Below are positions 26,391 through 34,501 of a stretch of DNA of 40,400 bases, piece after piece; positions within the stretch are counted from its first letter, which is position 1; every line of letters starts with the position of its first letter. Below the pieces are notes generated by a model. That model was not told where the DNA came from and made no database searches. It saw nothing but the letters and a program-made list of their open reading frames with translations. The stretch spans positions 1-40,400 of the forward strand of contig JADKIL010000015.1 in NCBI GenBank assembly GCA_016721315.1. Reading direction: 5' to 3'. The stretch is from Candidatus Villigracilis vicinus. GTDB lineage: Bacteria > Chloroflexota > Anaerolineae > Anaerolineales > Villigracilaceae. The translations under genes and the position numbers were made by a program.

Positions 26391-27374
26391 ATGAGAATTT
26401 CTCAGGTTCCACATTACTTCAATATTTTCCCAACAGGCAATATCCCTGTGCCAGTCTGCATCGGTGACCTGCCCATGTCGGACTATATCGTTTCGGATAA
26501 TGTCATGACCGATGAAGTAGCGGATTATCTGGATGCAAATCCGCTAGTACCTGGCGCGATCCTCATTCGAGATAACCATCTGACAGGCATGATCCCCCGT
26601 GGAAAAATGTTCGAACGCTTGGGGCGGCGATATGGTGTGGAATTGTTCCTGCGAAAGCCGATCTGCGAAATGCGCAACGAATTAAAGGTGGAAGCGCTTA
26701 CTCTCAAGGGACATCTTTCGATCAATCTGGCGGTTAAACTTGCACTCAGCCGCAGCCAGGAACAAATTTACGACCCGGTTATTGTGGAATTCGAAAACGG
26801 TGAGATGCGTCTCCTTGATATCTATCTATTGCTTCTCAGCCAATCCCAATTATCGAACAACCTGAGCGGAATCGTCAGTTCATTAAATACAATAGAAATG
26901 ATGCTGGCAAATGACCGCGCCAATTCCATTAATATTCTGGATCTCATCATGGAGAGCCTTGCCAAAGTGGTTCCAGCCCATCATGCCAGACTGGTTATTC
27001 AACACCACGAGGGCATCAGCATGCTCCACAGCAATCACATTATGTACCATATTGAACCCCTCGAACTTAATTCAATCTACCGCTCGGTACTCGAAATGAA
27101 ACAACCTATCACACTGGAAGATGTGAACCTCGTTCCAGCATGGATCAATCTGGACACCCCCCGCAATACCCGCTCTTGGATCGGCGCCCCAATTATGGAT
27201 CAAACAGGGGCAATTGGCTTGATCTCTCTCTCAAGAAACACATTCTCCCCTTTCACGCCCCATGAAAAAGAGATATCACTGGTTTTCTCACGTTATCTCG
27301 GAAAATTATTTGAAAACCATACCCGGCAAATGGAAAAAAGACTTGCATTTCAAAGAAAATATCAAGTGCAATAG
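26391..27374 (+). CDS. CBS-like plus GAF-domain protein
   Basis: This protein has up to 327 residues. Residues 55-95 (ILIRDNHLTGMIPRGKMFERLG, then ELFLRKPICEM) resemble the CBS-like input modules found before GGDEF domains. Residues 155-310 form a GAF domain (LIMESLAKVVPAHHARLVIQ, RSWIGAPIMDQTGAIGLISL). No output domain is present, so it may act through a partner protein. A TATAAT at 26372-26377 is so close that ATG 26391 would be almost leaderless; ATG 26474 is an alternative start. The next gene encodes a Ca-loop membrane protein related to the preceding small protein, which puts this gene between the two paralogues. Confidence 0.75.
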   Translation: MRISQVPHYFNIFPTGNIPVPVCIGDLPMSDYIVSDNVMTDEVADYLDANPLVPGAILIRDNHLTGMIPRGKMFERLGRRYGVELFLRKPICEMRNELKVEALTLKGHLSINLAVKLALSRSQEQIYDPVIVEFENGEMRLLDIYLLLLSQSQLSNNLSGIVSSLNTIEMMLANDRANSINILDLIMESLAKVVPAHHARLVIQHHEGISMLHSNHIMYHIEPLELNSIYRSVLEMKQPITLEDVNLVPAWINLDTPRNTRSWIGAPIMDQTGAIGLISLSRNTFSPFTPHEKEISLVFSRYLGKLFENHTRQMEKRLAFQRKYQVQ

Positions 27375-27427
27375 TTTTTTCAATGACTTCTGCGTGTAAA
27401 ATTGGTGGACATTCGAAGGAGAAGCGC

Positions 27428-27916
27428 ATGTCCACCATCCTCTTTAACGGCAAGACCTATAACAGTGTCGAAGAAATGCCCGCCAATGAAAGGCAGGCAT
27501 TTGAGCAAGTGTCAAAAATGTTCGTGGATGAGAACGGCAATGGCATCCCGGATTTCCTTGAAGGAGACCTGGTCCAAAATGTGCTGGCTGCCCACTCTAC
27601 AAAAACACAGATCAGTGTGAACGGAAAAACCTTTCACACTCTCGAAGACCTACCGCCTGACCTGCGCCAAAGCGTGGATACGGCATTTCAACTCCTTGCA
27701 AAATCAGGTGTTCTCTCTGCAACGCCGGTTGCACAACAGACTCCACCTCCTCCGCAGGAGCCGCTACAGTCCAAACCGTTCTTATCCCAGCAGACCGCTT
27801 CTGCGATTGAAGAAGAACCCGACCGGAATATTTTTTCACTGGTGCTGGGCGGCATTGTCCTGTGTTTTGCCGTCGTCTCAGCGACCATAGCCATCTTATA
27901 TTTTGCAGGCAGATAG
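27428..27916 (+). CDS. Ca-loop repeat protein with C-terminal membrane anchor
   Basis: This 162-residue protein starts at 27428 with AAGGAG at 27417-27422; the upstream in-frame start at 27383 lacks one. Residues 1-25 (LFNGKTYNSVEEMPANERQAF) and 62-85 (VNGKTFHTLEDLPPDLRQS) repeat the unit seen at 25879. Between them lies the loop DENGNGIPDFLEGD with acidic ligands at positions 1, 3, 5, 9 and 12. A Pro/Gln linker leads to one membrane helix (LVLGGIVLCFAVVSATIAIL) and a two-residue tail. With no signal peptide the repeats face the cytoplasm, or the protein is tail-anchored. The next gene starts immediately after the stop. Confidence 0.8.
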   Translation: MSTILFNGKTYNSVEEMPANERQAFEQVSKMFVDENGNGIPDFLEGDLVQNVLAAHSTKTQISVNGKTFHTLEDLPPDLRQSVDTAFQLLAKSGVLSATPVAQQTPPPPQEPLQSKPFLSQQTASAIEEEPDRNIFSLVLGGIVLCFAVVSATIAILYFAGR

Positions 27917-28309
27917 ATGAAACTCATTCTGCTGTACACCCTGATCGCAGGCGTGGTTTCCGCGCTCACGGCACCCATCCCCGGAACGTCCCTGCTTTTA
28001 ACAGCATTAGAGGTGTACATGATCGTACACCTCTCAAAAAACAACGAAGCCAAGCTGGGGTTAAAAGAGATCGGCTATTCTGCCATGGCTCTATACGGAC
28101 TTTCCACCGTCCTGAAAGATGCCGCGCTTGAGATCCTGACCTTTATCCCTGTCATCGGCTGGGCAGCCGAAGTGATCGTGGCAATGCTCTTTGTCTTCTT
28201 TCTGGGAATGCTGGCAAACCTATACTTCAGCAAACCATCACGGCAGGGGCGGAACCTTGAGAACCACACCGACCAGGTATCCAGCCATCGCACTGATCGT
28301 ACCAATTAA
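27917..28309 (+). CDS. small membrane protein of unknown function
   Basis: This 130-residue protein has three hydrophobic stretches: residues 3-30 with a Pro-containing end, 52-75, and 79-105 (TFIPVIGWAAEVIVAMLFVF). The ATG directly follows the stop of the Ca-loop protein, so it is probably co-translated. The last 24 codons or so overlap the convergent VIT1/CCC1 gene by 72 bp and look like low-constraint tail. It resembles small DUF-type membrane proteins, but I cannot name the family. Confidence 0.65.
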   Translation: MKLILLYTLIAGVVSALTAPIPGTSLLLTALEVYMIVHLSKNNEAKLGLKEIGYSAMALYGLSTVLKDAALEILTFIPVIGWAAEVIVAMLFVFFLGMLANLYFSKPSRQGRNLENHTDQVSSHRTDRTN

Positions 28310-28975
28310 CATCATTTCCATACCGCTGCGCATGGGTCTGCCTACCGTCACCCGCGCCTTGTAAAAACCGATCGCAAACAAGACCAACGCTGTCACCAAC
28401 ACAGACATCCACATACTCGTCGCCACTGGCAGGAACATGAACGGTACGATCGGCACCAGCGAGCCGATGATGGCAGAAAGCCCCACCACCCAGGCAGCTT
28501 TCCTGGCAGAGCCGCGGTCCACCGGTGAAAGTTGATGCTCCTCCGCCATCATCACCGCCACCCAGACATCATTGTTGGCAGTGATCGTTTCCACGATACG
28601 ATCCAGCAATTCCCCGCTAAACCCTTTGCTTTCATAAATATCGCGGATCTCTTTCTTCTCGAGGGTTGGCGCCTCTTGAATATGACGAAACTCCCGCTCG
28701 CGCTCACTCTGATACAGATCCGCATCAGCGAGCGTGGTCGTGAACGCCACCGCGCCCATCGAAATGGACTCAGCAAAAGTCGTGGCGAGCCCTGCCACCA
28801 GCACCACACGTGCATCATTTGTCGCCGCCGCGATCCCCAGCACCACGCCGAGGACGTTGACCAATCCATCTTGCGCACCCAGGATAAAGTCCGAAAGACC
28901 CGAACCGCGCTTGTGCGGATCAATATTATTATGATGAACAAGCTCTTCATGTAATGTTCTAGGTGTTGTATCCAT
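28238..28975 (-). CDS. VIT1/CCC1-family Fe2+/Mn2+ transporter
   Basis: This protein has 245 residues from ATG 28975 (MDTTPRTLHEELVHHNNIDP). Family signatures are DFILGAQDGLVNVLGVVLGIA in the first membrane helix and the TTFAESISMGAVAF helix. A cytosolic metal-binding helical insert follows (YQSEREREFRHIQEAPTLEKKEIRD, through AEEHQLSP), then three further helices. Members move Fe2+ or Mn2+ out of the cytosol by proton exchange. It overlaps the convergent small membrane gene at its 3' end and lies 43 bp from the divergent phosphodiesterase gene. An upstream ATG at 28999 is less likely. Confidence 0.88.
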   Translation of the reverse strand: MDTTPRTLHEELVHHNNIDPHKRGSGLSDFILGAQDGLVNVLGVVLGIAAATNDARVVLVAGLATTFAESISMGAVAFTTTLADADLYQSEREREFRHIQEAPTLEKKEIRDIYESKGFSGELLDRIVETITANNDVWVAVMMAEEHQLSPVDRGSARKAAWVVGLSAIIGSLVPIVPFMFLPVATSMWMSVLVTALVLFAIGFYKARVTVGRPMRSGMEMMLIGTISAMAGYLVGVVLKVPPLP

Positions 28976-29018
28976 ACATCGATAATACTCCATCTGCAAA
29001 AGTATTTATAATGGACAA

Positions 29019-30023
29019 ATGTCACACATAAAACTTATTGTTATTCTTTGTATCGCATCGTTAGCCTGTCAACTGCAAACCGCTCCCATCATGCCAACTG
29101 AAACGCCGACGCAAACGCCCACAGCGACTCTCCCTCCCACCGCCGCACCAACCCTCACACCTTCCATCACGCCCATACCATCCCCAACGGGGACACCCGC
29201 GCCTCCCGCCCGCCGGGTATTGATCCTCTCCATTGATGGTTTCCGCCCCGATGCCATTCCGCTTGCGCCGATGCCCTTTCTGACATCCCTATTGGCTCAA
29301 TCTGCCTATTCCCTCACCGCGCAGACGGTCTACCCCAGCGTCACACTCGTCTCGCATACTTCCATGCTCAGTGGACAATGCCCCGCCAAACACAAAGTGG
29401 ACTGGAACGACTATATCCCTGCGAACGGTTACGCCCAGGTCACCGACCTCTTCGATGTCGTTCACACGGCTGGCATGCAAACTGTGATGTATGTAGGCAA
29501 GGAAAAGTTACGTCAGATCACCGAACCTCCAAGCACCGATATTTTCAAGTTCATCAACGACCGCGATCTCGTTATCACCGATGACCTCATTGCAAACTTC
29601 CCCGCTGACTTTCGCTTGATGTTCGTACACTTCCCCACCACCGACTGGATGGGACACGAATACGGCTGGCTCTCCGGCGAGCAGCTCAGCGTACTCTTCC
29701 GCGCCGACCAGGCACTTGAAAAGCTCGTGACAGAATTGAACAATCGCGGCTTGATGAGCGAAACACTGTTTATCATCACTGCCGACCACGGCGGACACGC
29801 CACCACTCATGGCACCAGCCTATACGAAGACATGACCATTCCGTGGATCGCATTCGGCGCGGGCATTCACCCTGCCGCGTTGACCTCACCCATCACCACC
29901 GTAGACACTGCTTCCACCGCCGCTTTCGCGCTTGGGCTGCCCATCCCAGCCGAATGGGACGGCGTTCCCATCTATGAAGCATTTGGTTTACCAGTGGAAA
30001 GAACTTCTGTAGGCTGCAACTAG
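29019..30023 (+). CDS. lipid-anchored type I phosphodiesterase / nucleotide pyrophosphatase
   Basis: This 334-residue protein has a lipobox-like ASLAC at residues 13-17 and a Thr/Pro linker (PTETPTQTPTATLPPTAAPT). The alkaline-phosphatase superfamily core follows: LSIDGFRPDA (metal 1), TVYPSVTLVSHTSML (nucleophile Thr), TDWMGHEYG and ADHGGHATTHG (metal ligands Asp/His). It should hydrolyse phosphodiester or pyrophosphate bonds outside the cell with two zinc ions. It is shorter than eukaryotic ENPPs but normal for bacterial members. The start is the ATG at 29019. It ends 6 bp from the convergent zinc-ribbon gene. Confidence 0.85.
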   Translation: MSHIKLIVILCIASLACQLQTAPIMPTETPTQTPTATLPPTAAPTLTPSITPIPSPTGTPAPPARRVLILSIDGFRPDAIPLAPMPFLTSLLAQSAYSLTAQTVYPSVTLVSHTSMLSGQCPAKHKVDWNDYIPANGYAQVTDLFDVVHTAGMQTVMYVGKEKLRQITEPPSTDIFKFINDRDLVITDDLIANFPADFRLMFVHFPTTDWMGHEYGWLSGEQLSVLFRADQALEKLVTELNNRGLMSETLFIITADHGGHATTHGTSLYEDMTIPWIAFGAGIHPAALTSPITTVDTASTAAFALGLPIPAEWDGVPIYEAFGLPVERTSVGCN

Positions 30024-30029
30024 TGATGT

Positions 30030-30311
30030 TCACCCGGCTGGCGGCGCGTACGACTCCAGATACCCGCAGTCTACACAGCGAAACGTGACCACCGCCAACC
30101 GCGGACCCACACGACGCTTCCCTACAGATTCACGCCCTAGAAATTTATCGACAGCATCCAGTGTCTTTTGCCAGTATTCCCTCACCCGCTCCTTCTCTTC
30201 GATCACATAATCATCGGAAAGCTGGAACAGGTCTTTCTCAAAATTCAAGCCTTCCTCCATCACACCCGAACATTTTGGGCACACAGTTGGAACCATAAAT
30301 TTATTCGTCAT
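30030..30311 (-). CDS. small zinc-ribbon protein
   Basis: This protein has 93 residues from ATG 30311 (MTNKFMVPTVCPKCSGVMEE). It has one CPKC pair near the N-terminus and one CVDC pair near the C-terminus (FRCVDCGYLESY), which together can hold one zinc, separated by a helical middle. The ORF can be extended upstream to 30350, but an AAGGAGAACC ribosome binding region lies just before 30311. No catalytic motif. The function is unknown. A 17-mer shared with the region before the gene at 33261 lies about 60 bp upstream. Confidence 0.75.
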   Translation of the reverse strand: MTNKFMVPTVCPKCSGVMEEGLNFEKDLFQLSDDYVIEEKERVREYWQKTLDAVDKFLGRESVGKRRVGPRLAVVTFRCVDCGYLESYAPPAG

Positions 30312-30370
30312 TGAGGTTCTCCTTCTTTCAAAAGATATTTCGATTCTCAATCCTCCGTCAAATTATCACA

Positions 30371-30452
30371 AACCCCCGAAAGAACTATCTCCAGTCGACG
30401 CTCCCCATACCTATGGTGGAGCGTCGGCTTACCCCTTTTGGGGGAGTGTCTT
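30371..30452. promoter_or_regulatory. structured divergent intergenic region
   Basis: The 214 bp between the divergent zinc-ribbon and Rieske genes hold AACCCCCGAAAGAACTA (30371-30387, repeated at 33282). A hairpin CGACGCTCC / GGAGCGTCG (30396-30404, 30418-30426) has an inner CCATA/TATGG stem, and CCCCTTTTGGGG follows at 30434-30445. No T-tract makes a clear terminator. I read these as candidate operators or overlapping control hairpins, function unproven. Confidence 0.4.
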
Positions 30453-30525
30453 TTATTGCCCATCCCCATCCTCTTCGCTATACTCCATCAATCGTCACAC
30501 TTATCTTAATCGTATGAGGTTTAGC

Positions 30526-30849
30526 ATGTTGATGGAAAAGACCGCCATTGAGATCGAAAAGAATAACGTCCCGGAAGGTGGGATCCTTGAGCTGGAACAG
30601 GACGGCGTGGAAGTTGCCGTCTGCAAGGTGGGACAAGCCTTTTACGCCTTTCACAACAACTGCACCCATGAAGATTGGAAATTAAGCGACAGCTACATGG
30701 TGGACGGACACATCGTCTGCTCACTGCATGGCGCCATGTTCGACCCGCAAACCGGCATCTGCAAACGCGGACCCGCCTGCGACCCGCTGCGTACATACAA
30801 AGTCACCGCCGAGGGTGAAAAATTATTCATAGACCTGGAGAACTCTTAA
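30526..30849 (+). CDS. Rieske [2Fe-2S] ferredoxin-like protein
   Basis: This protein has 107 residues from ATG 30526 (GAGG at 30517-30520); an ATG at 30514 is weaker. The cluster ligands are Cys46-Thr-His48 and Cys65-x2-His68 (CSLHG), typical of NirD/dioxygenase-type Rieske ferredoxins. It should pass single electrons to an oxygenase. Its stop shares a base with the start of the 417-residue protein (TAATG), so they are translated together, which makes that protein its probable partner. Confidence 0.9.
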   Translation: MLMEKTAIEIEKNNVPEGGILELEQDGVEVAVCKVGQAFYAFHNNCTHEDWKLSDSYMVDGHIVCSLHGAMFDPQTGICKRGPACDPLRTYKVTAEGEKLFIDLENS

Positions 30850-32102
30850 TGAGCCACAAACTGCATGATGTCTTCCCAACTTTAAAAGTATATGTCCCCG
30901 CGGTTTTGCCTGACCAACGCCTGAACGACGCCATCCTTGGGCTTGACCAGCTGGATAAGGAAACCCTTGCCCATGTTGCCAAAGTGGCTGGGAATGCCGA
31001 CCAACTGCTAACCCATTTTGGCAGTCAAGTGGTGACTCTGCCCGAGATGCCCGGTTTATTCGCCCCGCTGCAACGCTCATTACACGCTTTGTTCGCCCAC
31101 GTCCATGCAGATTATCAAGCACTCACCCAGCGCGCCACCGACAAGACCAGCGAAGAGACCGTCCGCTGGCAGCTACCGGAGGGCACGCCCGAACTGCACA
31201 ATGGATACAACGTCTGCGATCACTACTTCCGTTTTGTGCGTGTACGCGATATGCAGGCACGAGAATGGCTTGGTACTCTGACCTTCGTGACGCTTGCCAC
31301 GGTCGAGGACCTGCCATACACCTTACTAAATTGGGACGAAGTCATTTCACTGCTGGCAGCCATCACTGAAATGTTCGCATGGGCGTTGCCAGAAGGCATG
31401 GACCCCGCACCCAGCTCAGAGAGTGAATCCCTGCCGCTTGCCGCAGAGACCAAGCCGTTATGGCAGAGCGAAGCGGAAAACGTCGGGCGCACCGTTGCGA
31501 TCGCTTATTACCGTCTGCTCATCGGTCACCATATCTGGCAGCATATCAACATCGTTGGGCGTGAATGTTTCGAGCATAGCGCCGAGGCTTTTGAAAAAGG
31601 TGATGACGAAGAAGGCACACGCTGGCTATTCAAAGCCACACGCCTCTTCCGCGGCACGACTGCCAGCATGTGGTATGCCAGTATCTTCCCGCTGCAAACC
31701 TATCAGACCGAGCTGCGTCCCACCATGGTCGAGACCGATAGCATCGATGCCCAGCAACAGCACCTGACCTACAACCTGCTCAAACACGGCATCAAACGGT
31801 TCAAGACCGTCATGGAAACCCGCGTTACCAACAACCAGCCGCTGCACTCAGAACAGACCTATACCATCCTCAAACAGTTCCACGAATATTATGTGCAAGA
31901 CATGGAGCAGCACATTCTGGTCGCTTCTTCCAAGGTCGGGTTGGATGCCTCTCTCGCGCAAAAGATCTGGCAAAGCAAACTACCTGCCAATGTACGCGCC
32001 AAGAACGCCATGGACCTGCTGCGCGACATGGCCGGCTTGCGCCGTAAAGACTGGCAAAAAGTGTTGAGCATTCCCGTTGCCGAACCTGAGGTGAGCGCAT
32101 GA
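30849..32102 (+). CDS. unidentified 417-residue protein, possibly heme-dioxygenase-like (PrnB/IDO superfamily)
   Basis: This is a cytoplasmic, largely helical protein with no signal. Notable stretches are GYNVCDHYFRFVRVRDM (110-130), LIGHHIWQHINIVGREC (218-235) and ATRLFRGTTASMWYASIF followed by YQTELRPTM (256-285). The last region, with an FRGTTAS loop and RPTM, reminds me of the substrate and heme region of the tryptophan-dioxygenase/PrnB superfamily, but I cannot prove it. It lies between a Rieske protein (one-base overlap) and a methyltransferase (4-bp overlap), so it is likely the central enzyme of a three-gene pathway. The family should be treated as unknown until compared structurally. 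Confidence 0.6.
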   Translation: MSHKLHDVFPTLKVYVPAVLPDQRLNDAILGLDQLDKETLAHVAKVAGNADQLLTHFGSQVVTLPEMPGLFAPLQRSLHALFAHVHADYQALTQRATDKTSEETVRWQLPEGTPELHNGYNVCDHYFRFVRVRDMQAREWLGTLTFVTLATVEDLPYTLLNWDEVISLLAAITEMFAWALPEGMDPAPSSESESLPLAAETKPLWQSEAENVGRTVAIAYYRLLIGHHIWQHINIVGRECFEHSAEAFEKGDDEEGTRWLFKATRLFRGTTASMWYASIFPLQTYQTELRPTMVETDSIDAQQQHLTYNLLKHGIKRFKTVMETRVTNNQPLHSEQTYTILKQFHEYYVQDMEQHILVASSKVGLDASLAQKIWQSKLPANVRAKNAMDLLRDMAGLRRKDWQKVLSIPVAEPEVSA

Positions 32103-32770
32103 TGATGGACCGCATCCTCGAACCCGAACTGATGGAAGATATGGAGCAGGCGATCGCCTATGCCCATGCGGATTTTTCAAGCTCGCATCAAATGCGTGTG
32201 ACGTGGTTTCATCAACGCTTCGGCATGGGTTCCGCGCCCGCCTCGATCCTGGACTTGTGCTGCGGTGGCGGCGATATGACCTTTCGCTTTGCCCGAGCCT
32301 TTCCAAATGCACACATCCTCGCCGCAGATGGTTCACAAGCCATGCTTGATATTGCCGCGCAAGATGTAAAAGCCGAACCGGAACTCACCAAACGCATTCG
32401 ATTTATAAAAGCCTTCTTACCCAACGATGACATCCCCCAGGAAAATTACGATCTGGTGATGTCGCACAGCGCTTTGCATCATTTCCATGATCCACTGGCG
32501 CTATGGGAAACCATCCGCGCCCATACTCACCCAGGGACGATGGTCTTCGTCTCAGACCTGCGTCGTGTGGAGAGTGTTGAAACCGCACAACGTATCGTCC
32601 GCGAACGCGCTGGAGGTGAGCACCCGATCTTACAGAACGATTTTGCCGCATCCTTGTGTGCCGCTTTCACCATCAGTGAAGTGCGCGAACAGCTCAAAAT
32701 AGCTGGCTTGCCCTCCCTGCGTGTCGAAACGGTTGGAGATGTGTATATGTTGATCCATGGTGTGATCTAA
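32099..32770 (+). CDS. class I SAM-dependent methyltransferase
   Basis: This protein has up to 223 residues; ATGs at 32099, 32102 and 32105 are all in frame. Motif I is ILDLCCGGGDMTFRFA, followed by AADGSQAMLDIA and motif IV YDLVMSHSALHHFHDP. The protein is typical of small-molecule methyltransferases. It overlaps the stop of the 417-residue protein by 4 bp. The substrate is unknown but is probably the product or precursor of that enzyme. A perfect palindromic terminator follows. Confidence 0.88.
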   Translation: MMMDRILEPELMEDMEQAIAYAHADFSSSHQMRVTWFHQRFGMGSAPASILDLCCGGGDMTFRFARAFPNAHILAADGSQAMLDIAAQDVKAEPELTKRIRFIKAFLPNDDIPQENYDLVMSHSALHHFHDPLALWETIRAHTHPGTMVFVSDLRRVESVETAQRIVRERAGGEHPILQNDFAASLCAAFTISEVREQLKIAGLPSLRVETVGDVYMLIHGVI

Positions 32771-32784
32771 GACCTGCAAAAACA

Positions 32785-32822
32785 GAACGAACTCCCCCGA
32801 AACGTTTCGGGGGAGTTCGTTC
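32785..32822. terminator. perfect 38-bp palindromic terminator
   Basis: GAACGAACTCCCCCGAAAC (32785-32803) is followed directly by its complement (32804-32822). The minimal hairpin loop is the ACGT at the centre. It ends the Rieske operon; T-rich flanks are short, so it may serve both directions. Confidence 0.8.
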
Positions 32823-32856
32823 TTAAACCATAAATCAGCACGATCTAAAAATTTAT

Positions 32857-33261
32857 TTACATGCCTACGTATCCAGACGCGATATCAACAGCTTCGGCAA
32901 GTGAATCTGTGAATGCCAGGCTGCTCTGCCGCACGAACTGATAATCTAAGCCATTCTCCTGAGTGGGAGCATATACTTTTTTCCAGACTTCCACTTGATA
33001 CCTGCCATCCGTCCGTTGTTTGATCACCGCCCGCAACAGACCATCCGTTGAAGTGACCGTCTGCACATCTTTCGCCGCAGACGTACTGATTGAATGTCCA
33101 TACCCGCCCCAAAAGGATGCGACCATGATACTGCCTCCCAATACAACGAGCAATGCCCCGAACAAGGCATTCCCCATGATCAAGCTTATTACGGCGAGGC
33201 CCATCAGCAGGGAACCCAACAGGAATGAAGGTTTCTTTCTATGCACACAGTGAATTTTCAT
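32857..33261 (-). CDS. small two-helix membrane protein
   Basis: This protein has 134 residues from ATG 33261 (MKIHCVHRKKPSFLLGS). It has two membrane helices at about residues 12-45 (SLLMGLAVISLIMG and ALLVVLGGSIMVASFW). A soluble beta-strand-rich C-terminal half follows (TSTDGLLRAVIKQRTDGRYQVEVWKKVYAP). No known family. A longer frame begins at 33357, but its first 32 residues have no ribosome binding site and would put a Cys/Phe-rich run in front. The 17-mer AACCCCCGAAAGAACTA lies just upstream. Confidence 0.7.
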   Translation of the reverse strand: MKIHCVHRKKPSFLLGSLLMGLAVISLIMGNALFGALLVVLGGSIMVASFWGGYGHSISTSAAKDVQTVTSTDGLLRAVIKQRTDGRYQVEVWKKVYAPTQENGLDYQFVRQSSLAFTDSLAEAVDIASGYVGM

Positions 33262-33378
33262 GGATAGTTCTTTTTTGCGCCAACCCCCGAAAGAACTAGG
33301 GCAAAAGAGGCATAAAAAAACACGACGAAATGAACCAAGACGGGTTATAAATGGCAAACCATAGTATTGAGGTTAAAT

Positions 33379-34350
33379 ATGAATTCCAAGGATCTGCTGA
33401 GAACCGCAAGCCGCACGTTTGCCATTGGCATTGAACGGCTGCCGGGGGTGCTGTGCGAAGCTACCACCATTGCCTATTTATTGTTACGCGTATCTGATTA
33501 TCTTGAAGATAATGAAGAGATGGAAACCGACCAAAAAGTTGGGCTGTTAAATCTCTGGGTCAACATCCTGCGTGAAGAAGCCGATATCGAGACGCTCACC
33601 CGTCAATTTACCCACGCCGACACCACCAACCCCGACGCCATCGTTGCCCAGCACTCCAAAGAGATCCTGCTGCAAATGCGGTCTTTGCCGTACGCTGTGC
33701 AGGAGATCATCGTGCGGCACGTCATTCACAGCACCCAGGGCATGGCACGCTGGACCCAGATCGGTCCCAACGTGGCGGACGAAAAAGAAATGGACGACTA
33801 CATGTTCGAAGTTGCCGGGCGGGTTGGGTACCTCGTCACTCAGTTATTCGCCTGGTATTCGCTCACCATCCGTCGCAAGGAACAGGAGATCATGCCGCTG
33901 GCACGCGAGTTCGGTCTCGGGCTGCAGACGGTGAACGTTATCCGCGGCTTGCGCGAAGACTTTGAACGCGGCTGGGTATACGTGCCAAAGAAATTTCTAA
34001 GTGAAATAGGGCTGACGAAAGAACAACTCTTCGACGCGGAAAACCGCGAACGAGCCTTGCAAGTGCTGGATATGCTGACCGACAAGGCAGAACGTCACCT
34101 GCATGAGGCGTTGAAGTATGTCAAATCCCTGCCGTGGTGGCAGCATGGGATCCGACTGGGCTGCATCTTCCCGCTCATGTTCGCCATCCGCACGCTGGCA
34201 GTCTGCCGCCGCAATGCACAGGTCTTTGAGAGCGAAGCGAAGATCACACGTGCCGATGTAAAAAAGATCGTACTGGATTCCACGTTGTGGGGCTGGTCGA
34301 ATCTATGGTTGGATAAATATTATCAAGAGTTGAATACGGTTAAGAGCTGA
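33379..34350 (+). CDS. squalene/phytoene-synthase-like protein
   Basis: This protein has 323 residues from ATG 33379 (GAGG at 33369-33372); a TTG 12 bases upstream is less likely. Family features are SRTFAIGIERLP at the start, the first Asp-rich motif DYLEDN, and the second motif region NVIRGLREDFERGWVYVP. The family usually has Asp where this protein has Gly after NVIR, so one Mg2+-diphosphate ligand is missing. It joins two prenyl diphosphates in other members. No carotenoid, hopanoid or squalene genes lie nearby, so the product is open and the activity could be altered. Confidence 0.82.
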   Translation: MNSKDLLRTASRTFAIGIERLPGVLCEATTIAYLLLRVSDYLEDNEEMETDQKVGLLNLWVNILREEADIETLTRQFTHADTTNPDAIVAQHSKEILLQMRSLPYAVQEIIVRHVIHSTQGMARWTQIGPNVADEKEMDDYMFEVAGRVGYLVTQLFAWYSLTIRRKEQEIMPLAREFGLGLQTVNVIRGLREDFERGWVYVPKKFLSEIGLTKEQLFDAENRERALQVLDMLTDKAERHLHEALKYVKSLPWWQHGIRLGCIFPLMFAIRTLAVCRRNAQVFESEAKITRADVKKIVLDSTLWGWSNLWLDKYYQELNTVKS

Positions 34351-34365
34351 TCTCATTCTTTGAAA

Positions 34366-34404
34366 CAGAAAATGCCCTTTTTGAATACAAAAGGGCATTT
34401 TCTG
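34366..34404 (+). terminator. intrinsic terminator
   Basis: CAGAAAATGCCCTTTT (34366-34381) pairs perfectly with AAAAGGGCATTTTCTG (34389-34404), followed by TTTT. It ends the synthase gene. The remainder to 34501 has no gene. Confidence 0.85.
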
Positions 34405-34501
34405 TTTTCGGCACCCACCCCGCTCACTAGCCCAATGCTCAAGAACAAAGGCAGGGTATCGTTACACACCAGGCAGGGTTTTCATCTCAAGGAGAAGAAG
34501 T

